This document shows, piece by piece, positions 55,874 to 64,000 of a stretch of 64,000 bases of DNA. A model generated the notes under the pieces. It was not told where the DNA came from. It saw nothing but the letters and a program-made list of their open reading frames with translations, and ran no database searches. Source of the DNA: Paenibacillus sp. FSL K6-0276. GTDB taxonomy: Bacteria > Bacillota > Bacilli > Paenibacillales > Paenibacillaceae. Where the stretch lies: contig NZ_CP150276.1 of the NCBI RefSeq assembly GCF_037977235.1, positions 1,054,001 through 1,118,000 of the forward strand. The letters are read 5' to 3'. How positions within the stretch are numbered: position 1 is the stretch's first letter; every line of letters starts with the position of its first letter. A program made the position numbers and the translations under genes.

Positions 55874-58800
55874 ATGAGACACACTGAACTGCCCGGAAAA
55901 CAGGGCCTGTATGATCCCCAGTTCGAAAAAGATGCTTGCGGCATGGGATTTGTAGCCCATATTAAAGGCAAACCGTCCCATGATATTGTAAGTAACGCTT
56001 TAACAATGCTCTTTAACATGGAGCATCGGGGAGGACAAGGTAGCGAACCCAACTCTGGTGATGGAGCAGGTATCATGCTTCAAATTCCACACCGTTTCTT
56101 TGCAAGTGAAGCCCAGAAGCTAGACTTTTCATTGCCTGAACAAGGCCATTATGGCGTGGGTATGATCTTTTTGTCTCATAACGAAGAGGTTCGGGTTCAA
56201 CATGAAGCTCTCTTAAGCAACATTATTGCCGAAGAAGGTCAGGAAGTACTCGGCTATCGTGATGTGCCTACCTATGATGAAATGCTTGGCAAGACAGCGA
56301 AAGCTGCTAAGCCTTTTGTGCGCCAAGTGTTTATCGGTCGCTCGACCTCGATTACGAACGAATTGTCTTTTGAGCGTAAACTTTATGTAATCCGCAAACG
56401 TGCAGAGCTTGCGATCCGCTACGGTGGTGTAGAAGAGGCTGAATCTTTCTATATACCAAGCTTGTCATGCCGTAAGATCGTATACAAAGGCATGCTGACT
56501 ACAGAACAAGTCGGACAATTCTACCTGGATTTGCAGAACGAAGAGCTGGAATCAGCGATCGCGTTAGTTCACTCCCGTTTCAGTACGAATACCTTCCCAA
56601 GCTGGGAACGTGCGCATCCCTACCGCTTTATGATCCACAACGGTGAGATCAATACCTTGCGTGGTAATGTGAACTGGATGCATGCTCGCCAGTCGCTGTT
56701 CAAGAGTGAAGTGTTCGGCGAAGATCTGAGCAAGATCAAACCTGTTATTAACCCGGATGGATCGGACACTGCAATGTTCGATAATACCTTTGAGTTTCTT
56801 TACTTGAGCGGACGCTCCTTGCCACAGGTAGCCATGATGATGGTCCCTGAACCATGGAGCAATCATGATAAGATGGACGCCGACAAGAAAGCTTTTTACG
56901 AATACCACAGCACTTTGATGGAGCCGTGGGATGGGCCTGCTGCAATGGGCTTTACCGATGGCGTGCAAATCGGCGCTATTCTGGACCGTAACGGCTTGCG
57001 GCCTGCTCGTTATTATGTAACTAAGGACGACATGATTATTCTATCCTCCGAAGCGGGTGTACTGGACATTCCAGCAGAGGACATCTTATATAAAGATCGC
57101 CTGAAGCCTGGACGCATGCTGCTCGTGGATACGAAGGAAGGCCGCATTATCTCCGATGAGGAAGTCAAATCGGCTATCGCCACTGAGAAGCCTTACCAAC
57201 AATGGCTAGATGAGCATTTGATTAGTCTCGAAGAGCTTCCGGATGCGCCTGAACTGCCAAATCCTAAGCATGACAATGTGCAGCAGCTGCAGCAGGCATT
57301 TGGCTATACTTTTGAAGACTTGCGTAAGGTACTTGAGCCAATGGCATCTACTGGCGCTGAAGCTATCGGTTCCATGGGTTATGATGCACCGCTCGCCGTA
57401 CTTTCGGACCGTCCGCAGCGTCTATATAACTATTTCAAACAAATGTTTGCTCAGGTAACGAATCCACCAATCGATGCTATTCGTGAAGAGCTGGTTACCT
57501 CCACAACGACTACTATTGGACCAGAGCGTAATCTGCTTAAACCAGAACCAGAAAGCTGTCGCCATATCTCGCTGCACACACCAATCCTTTCGAATGAAGA
57601 TTTTGCTAAGATTCGTCATGTTCGTCGTGCGGGCTTCAAATCAATGTCCATTCCAATTCTTTTCCCAGCTGAGCTAGGGGCAGAAGGAATGCGCATTGCA
57701 CTTGAGCGTATGAATGAGGCTGCTGATCGTGTTATGGCTAAAGGGCATAACATTCTGATTCTGACTGACCGAGGTGTGGACAGTGAGAATGCTGCGATTC
57801 CAGCTCTACTTGCGGTATCCAGTTTGCATCACCATCTGATCCGTCAAGGTACACGGACAAAAGTTAGTATTTTGCTGGAATCCGGTGAACCTCGTGAAGT
57901 CCATCACTATGCGCTTCTACTCGGTTATGGTGTGAGTGCAGTAAATCCGTACCTGGCATTTGAAAGCTTGGATGATATGATCGGCCAAGGCTTACTGCGG
58001 GGAATCTCGCATGAGAAGGCTGTTAAGAACTATATTAAAGCTGCGACTAAGAGCGTAGTTAAGATTCTTTCCAAAATGGGGATTTCGACTATTCAATCCT
58101 ACCGGGGTGCGCAAATCTTTGAAGCTGTAGGTCTGAACTCTGAATTCGTGGATCGTTACTTTACTTGGACACCTTCCCGCATTGGCGGTATCGGTCTTGA
58201 GGAAGTAGCAGCCGAGGCACTTATCCATCATAACCGTGCTTTCACAGAGAAAGATGGAAATGATAAAGTGCTTGATTCCGGTGGTGATTATCAATGGCGT
58301 AACGATGGGGAAGAGCATCTGTTCAACCCACAGACCATTCATCTGCTTCAGCACTCCGTGCGTAGTGGAGATTATAAGATGTACAAGAAATATGCTGAAC
58401 TTGTTCAAGGTGAAAGTGAGAAGCATCTGACGCTTCGTTCCTTATTGCAGTTCAAGTCAGCTTATGAACCGATTCCATTAGAAGAAGTAGAACCAGTAGA
58501 GTCTATTATGAAACGGTTTAAGACTGGTGCGATGTCCTTTGGTTCCATTAGTAAGGAAGCACATGAGACACTTGCCATTGCGATGAACCGGATCGGTGGT
58601 AAGAGTAATACCGGTGAGGGTGGAGAAGATCCGGCCCGCTATATCCCGGATAGCAATGGCGATTCCCGTCGCAGTGCGATTAAACAGGTAGCCTCCGGAC
58701 GTTTTGGAGTTACCTCGAACTACCTTGTTAACGCTGATGAGATCCAGATTAAGATGGCTCAGGGTGCTAAACCAGGGGAAGGCGGACAGCTACCAGGACG

Positions 58801-60469
58801 TAAAGTTTATCCTTGGGTGGCTGAAGTGCGTGGCTCAACAGCTGGTGTGGGCTTGATCTCACCTCCACCGCATCATGATATTTATTCTATCGAGGATTTG
58901 GCAGAGCTGATCTACGATCTGAAGAATGCAAATCCACGTGCAAACATTAATGTTAAGCTCGTATCTGAAGTCGGAGTAGGTACGATTGCTGCTGGCGTAG
59001 CCAAAGGGCGTGCCGATATTATCCTGGTTAGCGGTTATGACGGGGGTACAGGTGCATCACCGATGAACTCCATCCGTCATGCAGGTCTTCCATGGGAGCT
59101 TGGCTTGGCCGAAACGCATCAGACATTGATGCTGAACAATCTGCGTGACCGCGTTGTACTGGAAACAGACGGAAAAATGCTTAGCGGCCGCGATCTAGCT
59201 GTAGCTGTATTACTGGGTGCTGAAGAGTATGGTTTCGCCACAGCTCCGCTAGTATCTGTGGGCTGTATCATGATGCGTGTCTGCCAAATGGATACTTGTC
59301 CGGTTGGTGTAGCGACACAGAATCCAGATCTTCGTAAGAACTTTACTGGTGATCCGCAGCATGTAGTTAACTTTATGACCTTTGTGGCGCAGGATCTACG
59401 CGAAATTATGGCGAGTCTTGGCTTCCGTACGATTGAAGAGATGGTAGGCCGTACAGATTGCCTAGACGCTGTTCAGGCTTCGCAGCATTGGAAGAAGAAG
59501 GGCGTAGATTTGAGCAGTCTGCTGCATACACCGGAAATGCCAGAGGGAAGCACACGCTTCTGCAGTAAACGTCAGAATCATGGTCTGGATGAGACGCTTG
59601 ATGTCTCCAAACTGCTGGATCTGGCAGCACCTGCACTGGAGTCTGGTACGGCTGTAGAAGCATCGCTACCCATTACGAACGTTAATCGTGCCGTTGGAAC
59701 CATTCTTGGTAGCGAGCTGACACGTAAATACGGGGCAGCCGGCTTGCCTGATGATACAATTCGTCTTCATTTCACTGGTTCTGCTGGTCAAAGCTTGGGA
59801 GCATTCGTGCCTAAGGGGATCACGCTTATGGTGGAAGGAGATTCCAATGACTACGTTGGTAAAGGACTGTCGGGTGGTAAGATTATTATCAAGCCATCTC
59901 CAAAAGCTACCTTTGCTGCTGAGGACAATATCATTATCGGAAATACTGCATTCTACGGAGCAACAGGTGGAGAAGCTTATATCAGCGGTATCGCTGGTGA
60001 ACGCTTTGCCGTCCGTAACTCTGGAGCGAAGGTTGTTGTAGAAGGCGTGGGCGACCACGGCTGTGAATACATGACTGGAGGTCGTGTGGTTGTTCTTGGT
60101 GAAACAGGCCGTAACTTTGCGGCAGGGATGTCTGGTGGTATCGCTTATGTCTATGACCCAGATAGATCCTTCATCGGCCGCTGCAATCTCGAAATGGTAC
60201 TGCTCGAGAGAGTGGAAGAGCTAGAAGAGATCGAAGAGTTACGCGAGCTGATTAGCCGTCATGTAGAGCTTACAGGCAGTGAGGCGGGAGCGCGGGTACT
60301 GGATCAGTGGGCAGATAGCTTGCCGAAGTTTGTTCGTGTCATTCCGAAGGATTACAAACGGATGATGGAGCAGATTCGCAAAGTAGAACAAACTGGGTTG
60401 ACCGGAGAAGCTGCTTTGATGGCTGCATTTGAAGCGAATATGCGCGAGCTTGCACGCGTAGGTGGCTAA
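55874..60469 (+). CDS. gltB: glutamate synthase large subunit
   Basis: A 1531-residue enzyme that makes glutamate from glutamine and 2-oxoglutarate. A TTG at 55865 is possible, but ATG 55874 with GAAAGG nine bases upstream is better. The Ntn glutaminase domain starts at Cys22 in [16 protein letters not shown], exposed after removal of a short propeptide. Then follow the central domain, the FMN-binding synthase domain ([31 protein letters not shown]), the iron-sulfur cluster Cys residues in [20 protein letters not shown], and the C-terminal beta-helix domain with repeated Gly motifs. Length is typical. The small subunit gene gltD is not downstream; an ABC transporter follows after a terminator. 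Confidence 0.96.
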   Translation: MRHTELPGKQGLYDPQFEKDACGMGFVAHIKGKPSHDIVSNALTMLFNMEHRGGQGSEPNSGDGAGIMLQIPHRFFASEAQKLDFSLPEQGHYGVGMIFLSHNEEVRVQHEALLSNIIAEEGQEVLGYRDVPTYDEMLGKTAKAAKPFVRQVFIGRSTSITNELSFERKLYVIRKRAELAIRYGGVEEAESFYIPSLSCRKIVYKGMLTTEQVGQFYLDLQNEELESAIALVHSRFSTNTFPSWERAHPYRFMIHNGEINTLRGNVNWMHARQSLFKSEVFGEDLSKIKPVINPDGSDTAMFDNTFEFLYLSGRSLPQVAMMMVPEPWSNHDKMDADKKAFYEYHSTLMEPWDGPAAMGFTDGVQIGAILDRNGLRPARYYVTKDDMIILSSEAGVLDIPAEDILYKDRLKPGRMLLVDTKEGRIISDEEVKSAIATEKPYQQWLDEHLISLEELPDAPELPNPKHDNVQQLQQAFGYTFEDLRKVLEPMASTGAEAIGSMGYDAPLAVLSDRPQRLYNYFKQMFAQVTNPPIDAIREELVTSTTTTIGPERNLLKPEPESCRHISLHTPILSNEDFAKIRHVRRAGFKSMSIPILFPAELGAEGMRIALERMNEAADRVMAKGHNILILTDRGVDSENAAIPALLAVSSLHHHLIRQGTRTKVSILLESGEPREVHHYALLLGYGVSAVNPYLAFESLDDMIGQGLLRGISHEKAVKNYIKAATKSVVKILSKMGISTIQSYRGAQIFEAVGLNSEFVDRYFTWTPSRIGGIGLEEVAAEALIHHNRAFTEKDGNDKVLDSGGDYQWRNDGEEHLFNPQTIHLLQHSVRSGDYKMYKKYAELVQGESEKHLTLRSLLQFKSAYEPIPLEEVEPVESIMKRFKTGAMSFGSISKEAHETLAIAMNRIGGKSNTGEGGEDPARYIPDSNGDSRRSAIKQVASGRFGVTSNYLVNADEIQIKMAQGAKPGEGGQLPGRKVYPWVAEVRGSTAGVGLISPPPHHDIYSIEDLAELIYDLKNANPRANINVKLVSEVGVGTIAAGVAKGRADIILVSGYDGGTGASPMNSIRHAGLPWELGLAETHQTLMLNNLRDRVVLETDGKMLSGRDLAVAVLLGAEEYGFATAPLVSVGCIMMRVCQMDTCPVGVATQNPDLRKNFTGDPQHVVNFMTFVAQDLREIMASLGFRTIEEMVGRTDCLDAVQASQHWKKKGVDLSSLLHTPEMPEGSTRFCSKRQNHGLDETLDVSKLLDLAAPALESGTAVEASLPITNVNRAVGTILGSELTRKYGAAGLPDDTIRLHFTGSAGQSLGAFVPKGITLMVEGDSNDYVGKGLSGGKIIIKPSPKATFAAEDNIIIGNTAFYGATGGEAYISGIAGERFAVRNSGAKVVVEGVGDHGCEYMTGGRVVVLGETGRNFAAGMSGGIAYVYDPDRSFIGRCNLEMVLLERVEELEEIEELRELISRHVELTGSEAGARVLDQWADSLPKFVRVIPKDYKRMMEQIRKVEQTGLTGEAALMAAFEANMRELARVGG

Positions 60470-60512
60470 ATAGCTGCAGCTGAAATAACGGAATATTGAA
60501 TGAAGTGATATG

Positions 60513-60555
60513 AGGGACTTGGACACTTCCGTTTGCGGGAGACCAGGTCCTTTTT
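60513..60555 (+). terminator. terminator after gltB
   Basis: AGGGACTTGG pairs with CCAGGTCCT (one mismatch) around an inner TTCC/GGGA stem, followed by five T. Confidence 0.7.
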
Positions 60556-60606
60556 GTTCAAATAGAATCGGAACTTCGGTTTAAAGTAGGTTAAACTGTT
60601 TCTTTT

Positions 60607-60635
60607 TTGTAATTTTCTGAAAAAAGCTGTATGGT
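60607..60635 (+). promoter_or_regulatory. sigma-A promoter of the ABC-2 transporter operon
   Basis: TTGTAA and TATGGT are spaced by 17 bases. The -10 box ends 32 bases before GTG 60668. Confidence 0.5.
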
Positions 60636-60667
60636 AAACTTGTTTGTAAATGAAAGGAAGTGATACT

Positions 60668-61594
60668 GTGTCAAATACAGAAATTTTGTCGGAGCCTGTT
60701 GCACGCCTGCAGGGAGTTACCAAGAAAATAGGCTCTAAGACGATAGTAAGCAATTTAACGTTGGACATCCCACCGGGTCAAATATTCGGTTTTTTGGGAC
60801 CAAACGGTGCAGGGAAGACGACTACAATACGGATGATGGTTGGGTTAATCTCCATGAGCAGTGGGGATGTCCTGATTAGTGGTCATAGTATTAAAAGTAA
60901 TTTTAAAGAGGCTATCTCGAGTGTTGGGGCTATTGTAGAAAATCCTGAAATGTACAAGTTCCTGTCCGGGTATCAGAATCTCAGACATTTTGCACGGATG
61001 GTACCGGGGGTCGAGAAGCAACGGATTGATGAGGTTGTGGAGCTGGTCGGACTTGGTCAAAGAATTCATGACAAAGTGAAAACTTATTCACTAGGTATGC
61101 GTCAGAGGCTTGGAGTGGCGCAGGCGCTTCTAAACCGGCCGAAGCTGCTGATCCTAGATGAGCCAACCAATGGGCTTGATCCACAAGGCATACGTGAGCT
61201 TCGTGACTATTTACGCCGTCTATGTCATGAAGAAGGAACAACTGTATTTGTCTCCAGCCATTTACTTTCCGAGATGGAGCTTATGTGTGACAGTGTAGCC
61301 ATTATTCAGAATGGACAACTGCTCGAGGTAAAACAGTTAAAAGATGTAGGCAATACTGCAATGCCAATCGGAGAAACCTTGTATGAGGTTGACGATGCTG
61401 AAGCTGCACTTACTCTTATTGGATTTGGAGTAGTAAAAAGTGGGGGACTTGTAGTTGAGGCGGAGCGTGAGGCGATTGCTGAGATTAATGCCAGACTAGT
61501 GGCAGGTGGGATTAAAGTGTACAGTATCAAAGCAATTGCCCGTACGCTAGAGGATCAATTCTTAGAGGTTACAGGAGGTGAAGGAATTGAGTAA
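60668..61594 (+). CDS. ABC transporter ATP-binding protein (BcrA-like)
   Basis: A 308-residue ATPase. ATG 60650 lies before the AAAGGAAG site, so GTG 60668 is preferred. Walker A is GPNGAGKTTT, the signature motif is the variant YSLGMRQRLG, Walker B is LLILDEPTNGLDPQGI, followed by the switch His in VSSHLLSEM. The C-terminal 80 residues are the extra domain of the bacitracin-resistance type. It pairs with the permease gene, which overlaps its end. The substrate is unknown; relatives export peptide antibiotics or act in stress resistance. Confidence 0.93.
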   Translation: MSNTEILSEPVARLQGVTKKIGSKTIVSNLTLDIPPGQIFGFLGPNGAGKTTTIRMMVGLISMSSGDVLISGHSIKSNFKEAISSVGAIVENPEMYKFLSGYQNLRHFARMVPGVEKQRIDEVVELVGLGQRIHDKVKTYSLGMRQRLGVAQALLNRPKLLILDEPTNGLDPQGIRELRDYLRRLCHEEGTTVFVSSHLLSEMELMCDSVAIIQNGQLLEVKQLKDVGNTAMPIGETLYEVDDAEAALTLIGFGVVKSGGLVVEAEREAIAEINARLVAGGIKVYSIKAIARTLEDQFLEVTGGEGIE

Positions 61595-62375
61595 TTTTAC
61601 AGCTCTCATACATAATGAGAACATCAAAATATATAGCCGTGTCCGCACATGGATTATGCTGATTATTCTTGCAGTATTTAGTGCGTTTCTTCCTGCTATG
61701 ATGTATTACACAGCGGGTGGCTCTTCATCGCTAATGGGAACTTGGGACAGCTTCCAAATGGTAGTGAGTGTTGTATTCTTTCTGAATACGATCTTCATTG
61801 TTGTTGTGGCTGCTGACTCCGTAGCGGGCGAATTTACCTGGGGAACCATCAAAATGCTTCTGATTCGCCCGTGGAGTCGTTCCCAGATCTTGCTCTCAAA
61901 ATACATTAGCATTGTTTTATTTAGCTTTCTTTGTACGGCAGTATTGATTGTTTTTGGTCTAGCTTCATCGTTGATTTTTGCCTCTCCAACTGGAAATATG
62001 CCATCTTCGATTGCGGCTTGGAGCCCTGCTGAATATTCCTTTATGGATCTCCTATGCCGCTACATCACTCTTTTCTTGACGGTTACGCTTGCTTTCATGA
62101 TATCCACGGTATTCCGCGCAAGTGGACTGGCTATTGGATTATCCATGTTTATCATGTTTGCCCAAGGTATTTTCGCTGCTTTGCTTAATCCAGATGTGTT
62201 CGAATGGGCTAAATATTTAATTTTCACTCATATGGATCTAAGCGTCTATCTAGGGTCTGATATTGGCCCAGGTGGTGCTACACTTGGCTTCTCCATTGCT
62301 GTGCTAGCGGCGTATTATATCGTATTCTTAGCTGTTTCCTGGTTTGTTTTCCGTAAAAGGGACGTTGCTGGATAA
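61587..62375 (+). CDS. ABC-2 type transporter permease
   Basis: A 262-residue membrane protein with six membrane segments. TTG 61587 is five bases after GGAGGTGA and overlaps the ATPase gene by eight bases; GTG 61578 is inside that site. Features of the ABC-2 group include ALIHNENIKIYSRVRTWIML at the N-terminus and DSVAGEFTWGTIKMLLIRPW in the first cytoplasmic loop. It forms the channel for the ATPase encoded just before. It converges on the bactofilin gene, whose stop codon is only eight bases away. Confidence 0.9.
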   Translation: MSNFTALIHNENIKIYSRVRTWIMLIILAVFSAFLPAMMYYTAGGSSSLMGTWDSFQMVVSVVFFLNTIFIVVVAADSVAGEFTWGTIKMLLIRPWSRSQILLSKYISIVLFSFLCTAVLIVFGLASSLIFASPTGNMPSSIAAWSPAEYSFMDLLCRYITLFLTVTLAFMISTVFRASGLAIGLSMFIMFAQGIFAALLNPDVFEWAKYLIFTHMDLSVYLGSDIGPGGATLGFSIAVLAAYYIVFLAVSWFVFRKRDVAG

Positions 62376-62383
62376 AAATGGGT

Positions 62384-62833
62384 TTAACCGGCTTCAAGTG
62401 TTCCTTCTACTTTGGAGGAGCGTTTAGCTGCCTTGTCCTTTTTCATATTACTTTTGGGCTCACCTGCTTTTTCAGAGGTGGGCTGTTCTTGCATGGCAAT
62501 GGAACCATTAAGCAGGCTGCCTTCCATAATACTGAGTGATCCTGCCGAAATATTACCGTGTAGCTCTCCAGTGCCAGTCATTATGAGTCTGCGATCTGCG
62601 GTAACATCTCCATATACTTTACCAGCGATAACGATCTCTTCTGCTCTAATACTGGAGCGCACTGTACCTTCCTCACCTACAGTGACTACACCACTGCATA
62701 TAATTTCACCGCTAAAGGTACCTTCAATCCGCAGGTTCGTATCACAATGCACCTTACCCTCCAGAGTACCCCCATGCCCGATCAGAGAGTCAGTAGACTT
62801 GAAAGGGACGCGCTGCTGCCGCTTGTTCCACAT
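62384..62833 (-). CDS. bactofilin (polymer-forming cytoskeletal protein)
   Basis: A 149-residue protein with a central beta-helical bactofilin domain (about 15-110): IGHGGTLEGKVHCDTNLRIE, GTFSGEIICSGVVTVGEEGT, VYGDVTADRRLIMTGTGELH. The C-terminal tail is rich in Lys and Glu. ATG 62839 also exists but is only three bases from AGGAGG, while ATG 62833 is nine bases away; the start is a near tie. Bactofilins polymerise without nucleotide and often recruit peptidoglycan enzymes. The M23 peptidase gene just upstream on the same strand fits this partnership. Confidence 0.92.
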   Translation of the reverse strand: MWNKRQQRVPFKSTDSLIGHGGTLEGKVHCDTNLRIEGTFSGEIICSGVVTVGEEGTVRSSIRAEEIVIAGKVYGDVTADRRLIMTGTGELHGNISAGSLSIMEGSLLNGSIAMQEQPTSEKAGEPKSNMKKDKAAKRSSKVEGTLEAG

Positions 62834-62896
62834 GTACATACTCCTCCTATTCTAAAATTGAACTTTTCCTTATAAGGACGCCGAAGGCGGTTATGC

Positions 62897-63994
62897 TTAG
62901 GGTTTGACATAATTCAATGGGTTCACAGTTTTGTTCTGCTTCACTACCTGAAAATGAAGATGAGGTCCTGTGCTTCGTCCGGTATTTCCAAGTAAGCCAA
63001 TTTTCTGCCCTTTGTTAACCTTGTCTCCTGCAGATACAATCATTCCCTTCAGATGCATATACCAAGTTTCAAGCCCGTTCGAATGCTTAATCACAATATA
63101 CTTGCCTCTCGCGCCCATTTGCTCAGCGGTAACGACCTCACCATCCAAGGCGGCATATACAGGATCGCCTGAGTTCCCCGCAATATCGACACCGGAATGG
63201 AACGCAGATGAGCCCTTGAATGGGTCTGATCGGTAGCCGAAGCTTGAGGAGATGACCCTGGAATCGGTAGGCCAGAGGGACACTGCATTAAGTCTAGCTT
63301 TTTCAGCCTTAATCTTTTTTGCCTCTAGATTTGCTTGGACGTTATTCACATGCTCTGCCTGAGTGATCGTCTGAGAAATACTTTTCACCATCTCATCGAG
63401 TATCCCATGGATCTCTTCGAAGTCGTCTTTTGCTTCCTCCACCAGATTTAGCGATTCGTTTTGATAAGCAGCGATATATTCTCCGCCTACCTGTGGTGTG
63501 ATTGTACCTTTAAAGGATGTCTCATTAGGTATTGGCAAAGCGTTACGGCTTGATAAGCCTAATGTTGAATTTGAAGCGGTAGATCCTGTTTTTGATTCAT
63601 TTGTTTCTGTGGCGGAGCCTTTGCTTTTGTTAATCAATGACTGCAACTCCTGTTCCAGCGCATTTACACTCTTCAGCTTGTCTTTAATACTATCTGCCTC
63701 TTCTGATAGCTCGCTGACTTGATTACGAAGCTGCATTAGATCCTTATCCTTGTCGGCGACCTTCATTTCCATGCGGAGATTGGTTAGTGATAGTGCGGCT
63801 GCCTCAGCTTCCAGTTGTGAGATCGACTGCGAGGCATGGAAATGCATAGAGGTGACCAGACTGGAGAGGGAAAGTGCTGCCGCTGCCGGCAGGGCGAACG
63901 CAAGTGGCTTGGATATCTGGAGTTGTTTGACTGGGCGTCCGGCATCCCTTACGACGAGCAGCGTAATCCGGTTATGATCTTGCTGACTCTTCAT
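62897..63994 (-). CDS. M23-family peptidase with coiled coil
   Basis: A 365-residue protein. The start at 63994 is the first visible ATG, but only six bases of upstream sequence are in the window, so its ribosome-binding site cannot be judged. A membrane segment at about 28-47 is followed by a coiled coil (about 55-120) and a linker. The LytM/M23 domain (about 240-365) has the zinc ligands in FHSGVDIAGNSGDPVYAA and GPHLHFQVV. It would cut peptidoglycan cross-bridges at the membrane surface. It is followed by the bactofilin gene, a common pairing in shape control. Confidence 0.92.
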   Translation of the reverse strand: MKSQQDHNRITLLVVRDAGRPVKQLQISKPLAFALPAAAALSLSSLVTSMHFHASQSISQLEAEAAALSLTNLRMEMKVADKDKDLMQLRNQVSELSEEADSIKDKLKSVNALEQELQSLINKSKGSATETNESKTGSTASNSTLGLSSRNALPIPNETSFKGTITPQVGGEYIAAYQNESLNLVEEAKDDFEEIHGILDEMVKSISQTITQAEHVNNVQANLEAKKIKAEKARLNAVSLWPTDSRVISSSFGYRSDPFKGSSAFHSGVDIAGNSGDPVYAALDGEVVTAEQMGARGKYIVIKHSNGLETWYMHLKGMIVSAGDKVNKGQKIGLLGNTGRSTGPHLHFQVVKQNKTVNPLNYVKP

Positions 63995-64000
63995 GGCTTC

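Noticed and set aside
1..64000. tRNA, rRNA, insertion sequence, prophage or attachment site
   Set aside because: No characteristic sequences, transposase or integrase genes were found on either strand by reading.

Overview
The window looks like a chromosomal stretch from a Paenibacillus-type member of the Bacillales. The grounds are moderate GC content, strong AGGAGG-type ribosome-binding sites with frequent GTG/TTG starts, sporulation-type sensor kinases, a SleB/CwlJ cell-wall hydrolase, a UPF0173 hydrolase, a bactofilin/M23 pair, an AIM24 protein and a yvgKLM-like molybdate cluster. No rRNA, tRNA, prophage, insertion sequence or CRISPR array was seen. The genus is inferred from gene content and style, not from a marker gene.

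Layout. 1-6200: an acidic protein cut by the window edge, two tandem paralogous membrane sensor kinases with 7TMR-DISM-like architecture, and, convergent to them, a two-gene unit. That unit consists of a ComQ-like class I isoprenyl-transferase homologue and a 79-residue precursor with a nitrile-hydratase-like (NHLP) leader and a C-terminal tryptophan. A consensus sigma-A promoter drives the pair. This is the most striking part of the window: it looks like a ComQX-type prenylated-tryptophan pheromone system built on an NHLP leader, beside two orphan kinases that could be its receptors. 6200-11700: a GH20 hexosaminidase with a divergent AraC regulator, then a NarL-type two-component pair.

11700-34100: a large exopolysaccharide locus. 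It has a Wzz-like modulator and BY-kinase-like ATPase, GalU, a priming sugar transferase, several glycosyltransferases, two Wzy/ligase-like proteins, a Wzx flippase, UDP-glucose dehydrogenase, a multi-stem structured repeat, a GDP-mannose synthesis enzyme, a class I cyclic-di-GMP riboswitch, a broken GH26 mannanase gene, its intact GH26-PA14 paralogue, and a clan GH-A hydrolase with a discoidin domain. The genes suggest a Wzy-dependent polymer containing glucuronate and mannose, with polymer-cutting enzymes at the end of the locus under second-messenger control.

34100-64000: mostly housekeeping and accessory genes. These are a GNAT acetyltransferase of mixed base composition, a CPA1 antiporter, a Dps protein behind a PerR-like operator, AIM24, an M50 protease, a WYL regulator, molybdate uptake (modA, modB and a yvgK-like regulator) with a cluster of palindromic repeats, a polysaccharide deacetylase, a dGTPase-like protein, a hydroxyacid dehydrogenase, ThpR, a SleB-like hydrolase, UPF0173, a UgtP/MGDG-synthase-like glycosyltransferase, a TetR regulator with a YhgE/Pip protein sharing a 24-bp operator, the glutamate synthase large subunit, an ABC-2 transporter, a bactofilin and an M23 peptidase.
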